Positions 38,487 to 48,409 of a DNA stretch of 64,000 nucleotides are shown here, in pieces. The stretch is taken from NCBI RefSeq assembly GCF_028768465.1, contig NZ_CP118225.1, positions 5,499,001 through 5,563,000 of the forward strand, read 5' to 3'. The notes below the pieces were generated by a model, which made no database searches, had not been told where the DNA came from, and was given only the letters and a program-made list of their open reading frames with translations. Made by a program: the position numbers and the translations under genes. The first letter of the stretch is position 1. Each line of letters begins with the position of its first letter. Source of the stretch: Rhodopirellula sp. P2. Its GTDB lineage: Bacteria; Planctomycetota; Planctomycetia; Pirellulales; Pirellulaceae.

Positions 38487-41147
38487 CTACGCCTTCAGTG
38501 CAGCTTGAGCAGCGGCCAGACGTGCGATTGGCACGCGGAACGGGCTGCACGAAACGTAGTCCAGACCCACTGCGTTGCAGAACTCGATCGAGGCGGGATC
38601 ACCACCGTGCTCGCCACAGATACCCACCTTGAGTTTCTTCTTGACGCTACGGCCCTTGGCAACGCCCATTTCGACGAGTTGTCCCACACCGCTGGTGTCC
38701 AGCGACTGGAAGGGGTCGACGGGAACGATCTTGTGCTCGATGTAATCGGGCAAGAATCCGCCGACGTCATCGCGGGAATAACCGAACGTCATTTGCGTCA
38801 AGTCATTGGTGCCGAAGCTGAAGAAATCAGCGTACTCAGCCACTTCGTTGGCGGTCAAACAAGCACGAGGAATCTCGATCATGGTACCGATCAAGATGTT
38901 CAAGTCGCCTTCGAACTTCTTCGCGGTCTTGGTTGTTTCGATCGTTTCTTCCACCTTTTCACGCAAGATGCGAAGCTCAGCAGCGGTGCCGACCAACGGG
39001 ATCATGATCTCAGGCTGAGCGTCGATATTCTTCTTGGCACAGCTGATGGCTGCTTCGACGATTGCCTGGACCTGCATTTCCAAGATTTCGGGGTAGGTCA
39101 CGCTGAGACGGCAACCACGGTGGCCGAGCATTGGGTTGGACTCGTGAAGAGCCGCACCACGCTTTTTGATTTCGGCCAACTTGACGCCCAACTCTTCTGC
39201 CATTTGCTTTTGAGCAGCCGGTTCGTGTGGCAAGAACTCGTGCAATGGTGGATCCAGCAACCGAACGGTCACGGGGCAACCCTTCATGGCTTTGAAGATG
39301 CCTTCGAAGTCTTTGCGTTGGAATGGCAACAACTTCTTCAGGGCAGCACGGCGAGCGTCTTCGTTTTCGGCCAAGATCATGGCACGCATGTGAATGATGC
39401 GATCGGCTTCGAAGAACATGTGCTCGGTGCGGCACAGTCCGATGCCTTCGGCACCGAAGTCACGGGCACGTTTGCTGTCGGCAGGCGAATCCGCGTTGGT
39501 GCGGATCGAAAGGCGACGGTATTGATCGGCCCACTTCATCAACTTGGCGAAATCGCCAGACAACTTGGGCTCTTGGGTTTCAACTTCGCCTGCCATCACT
39601 TCGCCGGTCGTGCCGTCCAGGCTGATGGTGTCCTTGGCGGTGAACTTGCGTCCGCCAACCGTGATCGTCTTGGCCTTTTCGTTGATTTCCACTTCGCTGG
39701 CACCAGCGACGCAGCACTTGCCCCAACCGCGAGCCACCACAGCAGCGTGGCTGGTTGCTCCACCAGTGCTGGTCAAAATACCAACAGCAGCGGACATGCC
39801 TTCGACGTCTTCTGGGCTGGTCTCGCGACGAACCAAGATGACATTTTCGCCAGCTTCGAAACGCTCGCGAGCGTCCGTCGCGGTGAAGGCCAACTGGCCA
39901 ACCGCAGCACCTGGCGATGCATTCAAACCACGGCACAACACGTCGGCGGCGTTGCGAGCGGTGGGCTTGAACGAAGGCAACAAGCAGTGAGTCAAGTCCG
40001 AAGCAGGAACGCGAAGAACCGCTTCCTTTTCAGTGATCAAACCTTCTTTGACCATGTCGCAAGCGATCTTCACAGCTGCGATGCCGTTTCGCTTTCCGCT
40101 CCGAGTTTGCAGCATGAACAACTTGCCACGCTCAATCGTGAACTCGATGTCCTGCATGTCGGTGTAGTGGTCTTCCAGCTTCTTCTTGATTTCCATCAGC
40201 TCTTTGTGAGCCGCTTTGTCCCACTTCGCCATTTGAGCGACAGGTTGGGGTGTGCGGATACCAGCCACCACGTCTTCGCCCTGAGCGTTGATCAGGAATT
40301 CACCGTAGAACTTGTTCTGTCCGGTGTTGGGGTCGCGAGTGAAACCAACGCCCGTTCCCGAGTCGTCGCCCATGTTGCCATAAACCATGGCTTGGACGTT
40401 GACGGCGGTGCCGATCAAGTTGTTGATCTCGGTGTTGCCCTTGGCCGATTCGATGCGGCGATAGCTGATCGCACGGTCAGCGTTCCACGAACCGAAAACG
40501 GCTTCGATGGCCAACTGAAGTTGCTTGATCGGGTCTTGAGGGAAGTCTTCGCCGGTGCCCTTCTTGTAAACCGCTTTGTAGGCATCGCAAAGTTCACGCA
40601 AGCCTTCGGCGGGGACTTCGGTGTCTTCGGTGACGTTGTGTTTTTTCTTGACCTTGTCAAACGCAGCTTCGAACTGCTCGTGATGCAGGCCCATCACGAC
40701 GTCGCCGTACATGTTGATCAGACGGCGGTAAGCGTCGAAAGCGAAACGCTCGTTCTTGGTCGCTTTGGCCAGACCTTCGGTCGCTTCGTCGTTCAGTCCG
40801 AGGTTCAAAATGGTGTTCATCATCCCGGGCATCGAGACGGCGGCACCCGAGCGGACGCTGACCAGCAACGGGTTTTCGTTGTCGCCGAAGTTCTTGCCGA
40901 GTTCCGTTTCCAGGATTTTGACGGCATCCTGAATTTCGTCCATCAATCCCTTGGGAAGCTTCTTGCCAGCTTTGTAGTAACCGTCGCAAACTTCGGTGGT
41001 GATCGTGAACCCGGGAGGGACCGGCAGTCCGATGGAAGTCATTTCGGCCAAGTTCAGGCCTTTACCGCCCAGGATGGCTTTGCTTCCGCCTTTTCCTTCG
41101 GTCTTCGTTTTGCCGAAGTAGTAAACCATCTTGTCTTTTTTTGCCAT
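38487..41147 (-). CDS. ppdK: Pyruvate, phosphate dikinase
   Basis: About 886 residues from ATG 41147 (MAKKDKMVYYFG); the ATG at 41159 adds four residues. Full-length PPDK: N-terminal ATP-grasp (GGKGLNLAEMTSIGLPVPPG, VSVRSGAAVSMPGMMNT), phosphohistidine domain with GGATSHAAVVARGWGK near residue 455, and C-terminal TIM barrel with Cys in LDYVSCSPFRVP and GEHGGDPASI. Interconverts pyruvate + ATP + Pi with PEP + AMP + PPi, giving PPi-linked glycolysis/gluconeogenesis. Single gene, closed by a strong terminator. A long antisense frame here is an artefact of codon bias. Confidence 0.97.
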   Translation of the reverse strand: MAKKDKMVYYFGKTKTEGKGGSKAILGGKGLNLAEMTSIGLPVPPGFTITTEVCDGYYKAGKKLPKGLMDEIQDAVKILETELGKNFGDNENPLLVSVRSGAAVSMPGMMNTILNLGLNDEATEGLAKATKNERFAFDAYRRLINMYGDVVMGLHHEQFEAAFDKVKKKHNVTEDTEVPAEGLRELCDAYKAVYKKGTGEDFPQDPIKQLQLAIEAVFGSWNADRAISYRRIESAKGNTEINNLIGTAVNVQAMVYGNMGDDSGTGVGFTRDPNTGQNKFYGEFLINAQGEDVVAGIRTPQPVAQMAKWDKAAHKELMEIKKKLEDHYTDMQDIEFTIERGKLFMLQTRSGKRNGIAAVKIACDMVKEGLITEKEAVLRVPASDLTHCLLPSFKPTARNAADVLCRGLNASPGAAVGQLAFTATDARERFEAGENVILVRRETSPEDVEGMSAAVGILTSTGGATSHAAVVARGWGKCCVAGASEVEINEKAKTITVGGRKFTAKDTISLDGTTGEVMAGEVETQEPKLSGDFAKLMKWADQYRRLSIRTNADSPADSKRARDFGAEGIGLCRTEHMFFEADRIIHMRAMILAENEDARRAALKKLLPFQRKDFEGIFKAMKGCPVTVRLLDPPLHEFLPHEPAAQKQMAEELGVKLAEIKKRGAALHESNPMLGHRGCRLSVTYPEILEMQVQAIVEAAISCAKKNIDAQPEIMIPLVGTAAELRILREKVEETIETTKTAKKFEGDLNILIGTMIEIPRACLTANEVAEYADFFSFGTNDLTQMTFGYSRDDVGGFLPDYIEHKIVPVDPFQSLDTSGVGQLVEMGVAKGRSVKKKLKVGICGEHGGDPASIEFCNAVGLDYVSCSPFRVPIARLAAAQAALKA

Positions 41148-41344
41148 CGTCGCTGTCAATCCCTGTGTGGGGTTTGGAAATCAAAAGAACGTTTGGCCGC
41201 AAAGGGTATTTGGCACGCGTAGTTAGGTCAATCAGTCAAGACAGGTGAAACCGGCAAAATCACGGGGTTTCCGCACCGTTTGGGCCTTCATTCGGACTCT
41301 TCGTCGCGTCTGCTGATCGACACGCTCAACAAACCTCTCGGCGG

Positions 41345-41782
41345 TCAGTCGTGGCGGCGTAAGTGACCGGCGCTGGTTTGGAACATTCGCCGACGCCGCG
41401 ACGCCGCCTCTTCCGCTGATCGGCCGCGCGCCAATTGCTGGTTCAAATCATCAAAATTGGCGCGGCAAACACGGCATCCAATTTCCGTCAGGTGAAACAG
41501 AACATAGTCCGCCATCTCGGGTTCCAACTGATTGGCGACGTAGGCCTGCAGCACCGATCGATCGGGGCACGAAAGCTGCTGCCGACGCCAAATCGCACCA
41601 ATTGTGTGCAATCCTGCGACATCCTGCCCACGCAAATGGATCAGTCGTTGACGCAGTTTTTCGTCTTCCCGCACCGCTTGTTCGATGGCGGATGACCGCG
41701 ACGGTTCGAGCTGTTCGTCCAAAAACGCGACCAGCTCGGCGTCCGTGAATCGATCGGGCGAGGAAGCAAATTCAGCAGACAC
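41345..41782 (-). CDS. Zinc-finger, anti-sigma-factor-like protein
   Basis: About 145 residues from GTG 41782; longer frames overlap the CCA enzyme's start. Contains FTDAELVAFLDEQLEPSRSS, a helical part, and near the C-terminus a His-x4-Cys-x2-Cys group (LFHLTEIGCRVCRANF), similar to the HCC zinc site of zf-HC2 anti-sigma proteins. No TM, so it would be a cytosolic version. No sigma gene is adjacent. Divergent from the CCA-adding enzyme. Confidence 0.55.
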   Translation of the reverse strand: MSAEFASSPDRFTDAELVAFLDEQLEPSRSSAIEQAVREDEKLRQRLIHLRGQDVAGLHTIGAIWRRQQLSCPDRSVLQAYVANQLEPEMADYVLFHLTEIGCRVCRANFDDLNQQLARGRSAEEAASRRRRMFQTSAGHLRRHD

Positions 41783-41822
41783 CAGAGAATTCAAACGTGT
41801 GAGAAAATGGAAAGGAGCGACG

Positions 41823-43214
41823 ATGGTCGGAAGATTCAAACGACTCGGTATGGTAGCGTCTTTTCGAAACTCGGGCGGAACGACGCTCCGTGAAATCGTC
41901 GCACCAAAAAACTCGACTTCTCACTCACCGATGCCTGACTTCCCGACCAAAATCCTGAATTCACCCGAAGCCGCCGAAGCGGTTCGGATCATCACCGAAC
42001 TGAAGAAGGCTGGTTTTGTGGCCGTCCTGGCAGGCGGTTGTGTCCGCGACGCGCTGCTCGGCCGCACACCCAAGGACTTCGATGTCGCCACCGATGCGAC
42101 TCCCGAATCGGTCCGCGATGTCTTTGGAAAACGCAACACGTTGGCGTTTGGGGAATCCTTCGGCGTGATCGGCGTGCTGCCGCCACGCCCCGCGACGGCG
42201 GAGAATCCCGCCAGCCCCCCCCAGGAATCGGCGGGCAAATGGATGCCGACGGAAGTGGCCACGTTCCGCGCCGATGGAAGTTATTCCGATGGCCGCCGGC
42301 CCGACAGCGTCACCTACGGCGATGCGGAAGCCGATGCCCTCCGCCGCGACTTCACGATCAACGGGATGTTCTACGACGTCTTCGAATCACGGATCATCGA
42401 CCACGTCGGCGGAATCGATGACCTCGCCAAGGGCCATCTGCGCACAATCGGCGAAGCCATCCAGCGGTTCGAAGAAGACAAACTTCGGATGCTTCGAGCC
42501 GTTCGATTCGCGACCACACTCGGGTTCTCGATCGAACACAAAACCTTTGCCGCCATCCAAAATCATGCCAGCGATATCAGCGTGGTCAGCGGTGAACGCA
42601 TCGGAGCCGAGATGCGCCGCGTCATGACCGCCCCCGCAGTCGACTTTGGTTTGGAAACCTTGGTCGACACGGGACTTTCGCTCCATATCTGGCCGCAATT
42701 GCAAACGATGAACTGGACCGAATTCTCGAAGTCGATCCAGGCTTGCAAACATCCCTCGTTCGAAGTCGCGATGGCAATCGCCTTGTTTCACCTGCCCGGT
42801 GATTCCACGCACACCCTGCGTTTGATCTTCAACGACTGGAAACTTTCCGTCGCCGAACGCCGTGCCATCGAAGCCGCACTCACTCACGCTGAAACGATCA
42901 CTCAGTGCGACGGATTGGCTTGGTCCAGGTTGCAGCCGATCTTGGTCGATGCCGATGCACCGACGATCGTGGGCACCGCGCGTGCCCTGGCCCCAAAATC
43001 TCGCGGCGTCGCCCGCGCCGGCCGAGCTTTGTCGGGCGACCCGATCGAACTCGATCCGCCGCCGTTGGTCACCGGAGCCGATCTGATCGCCAATGGGATG
43101 CGTCCTGGCCCCGATTTCAAAGCCATCCTGCAATCCATTCGCGACGATCAGCTCGACGGAAAACTCAACTCCCGAGAAGAAGCCCTGCAACGAATCCCGC
43201 CGAGTGACGATTGA
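41823..43214 (+). CDS. CCA tRNA nucleotidyltransferase / poly(A) polymerase family
   Basis: About 463 residues from ATG 41823, behind the ribosome site AAAGGAG; later ATGs at 41850 and 41931 are possible. Class II nucleotidyltransferase motifs: GGCVRDALLGRTPKDFDVAT (metal-binding DxD is DFD), RRDFTINGMFYD, HLRTIGEAIQRFEEDKLRML and RFEED. C-terminal helical part shows EALQRI. Adds CCA to tRNA 3' ends, or a poly(A)-polymerase variant; activity cannot be decided by eye. The N-terminal 40 residues up to MPDFPT are unusual and may be a later start. Confidence 0.9.
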   Translation: MVGRFKRLGMVASFRNSGGTTLREIVAPKNSTSHSPMPDFPTKILNSPEAAEAVRIITELKKAGFVAVLAGGCVRDALLGRTPKDFDVATDATPESVRDVFGKRNTLAFGESFGVIGVLPPRPATAENPASPPQESAGKWMPTEVATFRADGSYSDGRRPDSVTYGDAEADALRRDFTINGMFYDVFESRIIDHVGGIDDLAKGHLRTIGEAIQRFEEDKLRMLRAVRFATTLGFSIEHKTFAAIQNHASDISVVSGERIGAEMRRVMTAPAVDFGLETLVDTGLSLHIWPQLQTMNWTEFSKSIQACKHPSFEVAMAIALFHLPGDSTHTLRLIFNDWKLSVAERRAIEAALTHAETITQCDGLAWSRLQPILVDADAPTIVGTARALAPKSRGVARAGRALSGDPIELDPPPLVTGADLIANGMRPGPDFKAILQSIRDDQLDGKLNSREEALQRIPPSDD

Positions 43215-43659
43215 CGACGCTTTCCGACACGTTTCCACGCAATACCCCTCACCCGAAACGAAGTTTTTGGGGAGAGTGGCCGTGCAGTCTTTAAACGCGG
43301 TGTTTGTTGCGTCCTGCGAAGCCCGCCCGAGGAAGGAGGTCGTGCAGTTTTGAAGTGCAGTGTTCCTGACGTCTTGCAAACCCCGCCCGTGAAACGGGAG
43401 GGGTCGGAAAGCGAGCGTTCAGCGAGATTTCCGGGGGAGGGCAGTCCGCGCCCATTCCCTGCTCGGCCCTCACCCTCGCGTACGCCTGAACGGCGTCGCT
43501 CGACCTCTCCCCAAACTGCGTTTCAGGAGAGGTGCGCCGCGTGAAAACCCGCTAAAACGCGGCCTCGATAAACGCCACGACCTTGCAACGGGCGGGGTTG
43601 CTAAGACGTTCCGAGCACGCCTCAAATGGCCAACGTCCCAATCCATCCCTTCGACAGAC
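43215..43659. other. Spacer with two 60-bp imperfect repeat copies
   Basis: GTGCAGTnTTnAA begins at 43282 and recurs at 43342 (period 60), each followed by GGTGTTTGTTGCGTCCTGC-like sequence and a CCCGCCC stretch. No protein motif in any frame. Confidence 0.65.
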
Positions 43660-45210
43660 CTACTTCAATTCGCGAATTTGGATGTCACGCCAGCGGACTT
43701 CGAACGGGCCGGTGCCGGCCTTGATGCCGTGAACCTGCAACCCGAGGAATCCGTTGGTGGAGGACTCGGGGTCTTGGATGTCGCTGATCTTTTGATCGCC
43801 GATCCAAACTTGAATCCGGTTGCCTTGGGCTCGCACGAGATAGCGATTGAACTGATTGTTCTTGTACGCGTCCTTGATCGGCTGCTCCTTCGTGATCCAT
43901 CCGCGTCCGGTGGCTTCGGAGTAGATGTAACCGGCTTCACCAGGAGCGGATTCAATTTCGACCTGGGGACCGTAGACTCGTCCGCCCTTTTCGCGAGACT
44001 GGGAACGAATTTGAACACCGCTGTTGAGACCTTCGTCCACGTTGACTTCGAACGTCAGCTCAAAGTTGCCGTAGTTCTCGTTGCTGCACAAGAACGAGTT
44101 CGGGCTGCCTTCTGAGGTCGTGCCGACAACCGCGCCGTCTTCGACTCGGTACTTGGCGGTTCCGTTCTTGCGGTTCCATCCGTCCAGGCTCTTTCCATCG
44201 AACAACGACTTCCAACCGTCCGCTTTCAAATCAGGTGCGGCATCAAAGTTGACGTTGCCGTTCGATGTGGCAGCTTTTCCATCGCCCTCGACTTCGGATG
44301 CCTGGGCGGGATCGCCTGTCGCGGCTTCGTCGCTGCCCATTTTGGCAGCGGAAACGGCAGGCAGGGTAACGTTGCCGGTGGCGGCCCACTCCGTGCCGCG
44401 ACGCAGCGAGGTTTGAAACGCCAGCCCCTTGATGGCAGGAACATCGTGTCCGAGCGTCGTGTGGAAGACACGGCCCTTTCCAAATTCGATCGTCATCAGG
44501 ATGGGCTCATGCTCTCCCGTGCCGCCCGTTGCAGGGTTGCTGTAAGCGGTCGCCAACACGTTCATGTTCTCGGCCGGGCCGCGCAGTTTGCCGTACAGTT
44601 CATCGGCGACTTGCAGGAACGACTTGGGCAATCCAGCAGTGATGGGGTGCGAAGCATCGCGGACAACCATCATGAACGGCACGCGTTTGCCGTGCTGGCC
44701 GCCGCCGCCCTTGGACATGTCCCGCGTGAATTTCTTTTGGTCTTCTTTCCAACGGACATACGGACCATCCTTTTCGTTCCGACCGCCCCAGCCGCCCACG
44801 CCGATCATGCGGTTGTAGGCATCCCAGTGGGGGAATGAATTGTCGGCCGCGTGAACGGTCACGAATCCGCCGCCGTCACCGACGTAGGCCTCGAAGGCCT
44901 TTTCGGTTTCGCTCGACCAAGCTTCGCCGTTGTAGTTCGACACCACAACGTCGTAGTCAGCGAACTTCGGTGCAAAACCGGACTTGTCTTCGCCTTTGCC
45001 CGGCGCAGTCGCGACGGTGACCTGGGCGAAGTCACCCGATTCCAAGGTGGCTTGGATCAGAGGCGTGGTCTCTTGCCACTTGTGATTGTTTTGGCCGTCG
45101 ATCAGCAACACGTTCAGCGGTTTGGACTCCGCTGAATCTTGTGCGGTGGCAACCGCGGACGAGGCGAGCACCGCGAAGGCGGCGAGCAAGGTGCAAAGTC
45201 GAAATTTCAT
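43660..45210 (-). CDS. Secreted ThuA-domain + DUF1080 protein
   Basis: 516 residues from ATG 45210 (MKFRLCTLLAAFAVLASS), signal peptide ending ATAQD. ThuA-like domain at about 32-270 (VLLIDGQNNHKWQETTPLIQ, YDVVVSNYNGEAW, GGGFVTVHAADNSF, with catalytic-type Ser/His in EFGKGRVFHTTLGHD), then a beta-sandwich DUF1080 domain at about 330-514 (WKSLFDGKSLDGWNRKNG, VGTTSEGSPNSFL, SGVQIRSQSREKGGRVYGPQ). The pair is very common in planctomycetes and is linked to 3-keto-disaccharide hydrolysis/trehalose utilisation. Extracytoplasmic sugar handling is likely; exact activity unknown. Confidence 0.93.
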   Translation of the reverse strand: MKFRLCTLLAAFAVLASSAVATAQDSAESKPLNVLLIDGQNNHKWQETTPLIQATLESGDFAQVTVATAPGKGEDKSGFAPKFADYDVVVSNYNGEAWSSETEKAFEAYVGDGGGFVTVHAADNSFPHWDAYNRMIGVGGWGGRNEKDGPYVRWKEDQKKFTRDMSKGGGGQHGKRVPFMMVVRDASHPITAGLPKSFLQVADELYGKLRGPAENMNVLATAYSNPATGGTGEHEPILMTIEFGKGRVFHTTLGHDVPAIKGLAFQTSLRRGTEWAATGNVTLPAVSAAKMGSDEAATGDPAQASEVEGDGKAATSNGNVNFDAAPDLKADGWKSLFDGKSLDGWNRKNGTAKYRVEDGAVVGTTSEGSPNSFLCSNENYGNFELTFEVNVDEGLNSGVQIRSQSREKGGRVYGPQVEIESAPGEAGYIYSEATGRGWITKEQPIKDAYKNNQFNRYLVRAQGNRIQVWIGDQKISDIQDPESSTNGFLGLQVHGIKAGTGPFEVRWRDIQIRELK

Positions 45211-45296
45211 CGGCGTTGTATCTGTGGGGTGGGTGGGGCAAGGTGAAATTCGAAAACGTCCCTTTCGAGACGTGATTGAGCGGGGAATCAGTTTAG

Positions 45297-46436
<1,140 letters not shown>

Positions 46437-46454
46437 TCTCGCTCAACAACGTTC

Positions 46455-46550
46455 TCGTAGGATGGTCTTCCAAGACCATCCTGGAAATTCCGCAAGTCCG
46501 CCTGCCCAGACCGCCCATGTCGAACGCGACGGTCTTGGAAGACCATCGTA
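46455..46550. repeat. Palindromic repeat, ATGGTCTTCCAAGACCAT type
   Basis: GGATGGTCTT (46460-46469) and AAGACCATCC (46472-46481) form a 10-bp hairpin with loop CC; a related palindrome, GACGGTCTTGGAAGACCATC, lies at 46528-46547. The pair can also form one larger cruciform. Intergenic between hemB and the methyltransferase. Confidence 0.8.
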
Positions 46551-46602
46551 CGGGCGACAAACCGCTTCTCTCTTCATCCGATCTTTCACGAACGCATTCA
46601 AC

Positions 46603-47256
46603 ATGGCCGACTCGCTTTCATTCGCTTGGCACTGGGAAGACACCTTGATCGCTGGCAAAGAACGGCCGCTGGCGGTCGCCTCGGATCCCGATGCGATGTT
46701 GATCGAAGCATGCGAACGCCAGGACGCAGGCGAAGAAGGCGTGATCGATCCGTTCTGGGCAACGACCTGGCGGGCCGCTTCGGGACTGGACCGCTTCTTG
46801 GATCGCGTTCCCATTCACAACCAAGATGTCTTGGAAGTCGGCTGCGGAACCGGACACGCCGGCATCGCCGCTTTGCTGCGTGGGGCTCGCGTGACCTTGA
46901 CCGACGGTGTGGAAGACCCGCTGCAATTGGTGCGGCTCAGTTTGTCTCGTCTGGGATTGCACACGGACGTGCAAGTCTTCCGATTGGGCGAGGATTCGCT
47001 GGCCCCCAAGAAGTTCCCGTTCATCCTGGGCAGTGATGTCACGTACCTCCGCACGCTGTGGCCAGAACTGTTGCAGTCGGCCGCGGAACATTTGACCGAC
47101 GACGGGCAATTGATCTTGAGCGATCCGCAACGGCTGATCGCGACGGAGTTCTCCCAATGGGTGAAGGACCAACCCTGGGACTACACCGAGCACACCGTGG
47201 AAATGGACGACGACCCCGAGCACCCCATCCGCATCATGGTGTTGACGCAGGATTAG
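46603..47256 (+). CDS. Class I SAM-dependent methyltransferase (Methyltransf_16-like)
   Basis: 217 residues from ATG 46603 (MADSLSFAWHWEDT), which drops a 47-codon Arg-rich in-frame extension that reads through repeat DNA. SAM motif VLEVGCGTGHAGIAALLRG at about 79-97, acidic motif TLTDGVEDPLQ, and SDVTYLRTLWPELL. Reminiscent of METTL21/lysine-methyltransferase-like families (nicotinamide/lysine N-methyltransferases), but substrate unknown. Cytosolic. Single gene flanked by palindromic repeats. Confidence 0.85.
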   Translation: MADSLSFAWHWEDTLIAGKERPLAVASDPDAMLIEACERQDAGEEGVIDPFWATTWRAASGLDRFLDRVPIHNQDVLEVGCGTGHAGIAALLRGARVTLTDGVEDPLQLVRLSLSRLGLHTDVQVFRLGEDSLAPKKFPFILGSDVTYLRTLWPELLQSAAEHLTDDGQLILSDPQRLIATEFSQWVKDQPWDYTEHTVEMDDDPEHPIRIMVLTQD

Positions 47257-47276
47257 CGAGCCGCCTCCGACTCGGA

Positions 47277-47361
47277 GTAGCCGGATTCGCCAGAATTCGG
47301 AGTCACCAAGTCGTCGGATTTTGCGAGTCGTTAAGATCCGAATTCTGGCGAATCCGGCTAC
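47277..47361. repeat. Perfect 25-bp inverted repeat around a 35-bp spacer
   Basis: Arms at 47277-47301 (GTAGCCGGATTCGCCAGAAT and 5 more bases) and 47337-47361 are exact reverse complements. Single arms recur near 24934 and 54294, so this is a dispersed element. The arrangement resembles a small non-autonomous palindromic element; no transposase is near. Confidence 0.9.
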
Positions 47362-47392
47362 GAAGAAACGAGCAACGTCCTGCGTTTTTCTG

Positions 47393-47768
47393 CACAGCAA
47401 CAAAGTAGAACAGTTGTCCCCAACTGTTTGCGTGCCAGGGATGGAAGCTTCGAGTCGCGCAAAGCGAACACGGTGAATCTTCGAAGTGGGGTGTGGCCCC
47501 GCGATGTCATCCTTCGCGGCGGAACAATGGGGCACAATTGTTCCACTCTGGTGATGGCTCGTGCGTGCCTCGCTTTGTCGCACAGCAACAGAGTAGAACA
47601 GTTGTCCCCAACTGTTTGCGTGCCAGGGATGGAAGCTTCGAGTCGCGCAAAGCGAACGCGGTGAATCTTCGAAGTGGGGTGTGGCCCCGCGATGTCATCC
47701 TCCGCGGCGGAACAATGGGGGACAATTGTTCCACTCTGGTGATGGCTCGTGCGTGCCTCGCTTTGTCG
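47393..47768. repeat. Two 188-bp tandem repeats, plus a truncated third
   Basis: CACAGCAAC begins at 47393, 47581 and 47769 (188 bp apart). Each unit has AACAGTTGTCCCCAACTGTT and GGAACAAT...ATTGTTCC hairpins. The third copy breaks off into GCCAGGTACAACCTGGC (47787-47803), a different repeat family. Confidence 0.9.
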
Positions 47769-47842
47769 CACAGCAACGGCGTGGTCGCCAGGTACAACCT
47801 GGCCTACCGATTGTTTGGCCAAATTTTCTTTGCAAAAATCGC

Positions 47843-47871
47843 TTGACCCCACTGCCGCACCGCTGTACCGT
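47843..47871 (+). promoter_or_regulatory. Candidate sigma-70 promoter of the GntR operon
   Basis: TTGACC at 47843-47848, 17-bp spacer, TACCGT at 47866-47871. Good -35, imperfect -10. Located 45 bp before the GntR start at 47916. Confidence 0.5.
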
Positions 47872-47895
47872 TTAACCAGTACACCAGTTAACCAG
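47872..47895. promoter_or_regulatory. Direct repeats TTAACCAG, candidate GntR operator
   Basis: TTAACCAG at 47872-47879 and 47888-47895 (16-bp phase) with ACACCAG between. Directly downstream of the promoter, as expected for an autorepressing YtrA-type regulator. Confidence 0.5.
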
Positions 47896-47915
47896 CTTTG
47901 GGCATCGGTGCGAAC

Positions 47916-48323
47916 ATGTTTTTTACAGTCGACCCTTCCAACGGTGTGGCGATCTATTCTCAGATCGTTCGCCAAGTGAAATTCGCCGTCGCGGAGCAAA
48001 CCTTGCGTCCGGGACAACTTCTCCCCAGCGTTCGGCAACTCAGCCAGCAATTGGCGGTCAACCCGAACACCGTGGCTCGGGCCTTTCAAGACCTGCAATC
48101 CGAGGGCGTGATCGAAACGCTTCGCGGACGCGGCGTCGTGGTTTGCAAGGGCGCCGTCGAGCGTTGTCGCAAACAGCGGCAATCGATTCTCGCCGCACGC
48201 TTGTCGGCGGTGCTGACCGAGGCTTTGCAGGCCGGACTGTCAGCCAAGGAGGTCCGCAAACTCGTTGACGAGCAACTGCGGACCCTCGACGGAACCATCG
48301 AAGCGATTGCCGAGTTGCAATGA
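47916..48323 (+). CDS. GntR-family (YtrA-type) transcriptional regulator
   Basis: About 135 residues from ATG 47916 (MFFTVDPSNGVAIYSQ). N-terminal winged helix-turn-helix (about 20-75: AVAEQTLRPGQLLPSVRQLS, NPNTVARAFQDLQSEGVIET, RGRGVVV), followed by a short, ligand-free C-terminal helix, which is the YtrA subfamily layout. These usually repress a downstream ABC transporter operon, and here an ABC ATPase and permease follow directly. The upstream promoter and TTAACCAG repeats fit autoregulation. Confidence 0.92.
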   Translation: MFFTVDPSNGVAIYSQIVRQVKFAVAEQTLRPGQLLPSVRQLSQQLAVNPNTVARAFQDLQSEGVIETLRGRGVVVCKGAVERCRKQRQSILAARLSAVLTEALQAGLSAKEVRKLVDEQLRTLDGTIEAIAELQ

Positions 48324-48409
48324 GCTTGCCGTGCGGGCGAGCCAGATGGCTCGAACGCGTTTGATTCGACGCACACTGACCACCATCTCATCGAAGCAGG
48401 ATCGTCATC

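Noticed and set aside
38448-41222. 924-codon plus-strand open frame opposite ppdK
   Set aside because: The opposite strand encodes all PPDK motifs; the antisense frame is a by-product of codon bias and has no recognisable domain.
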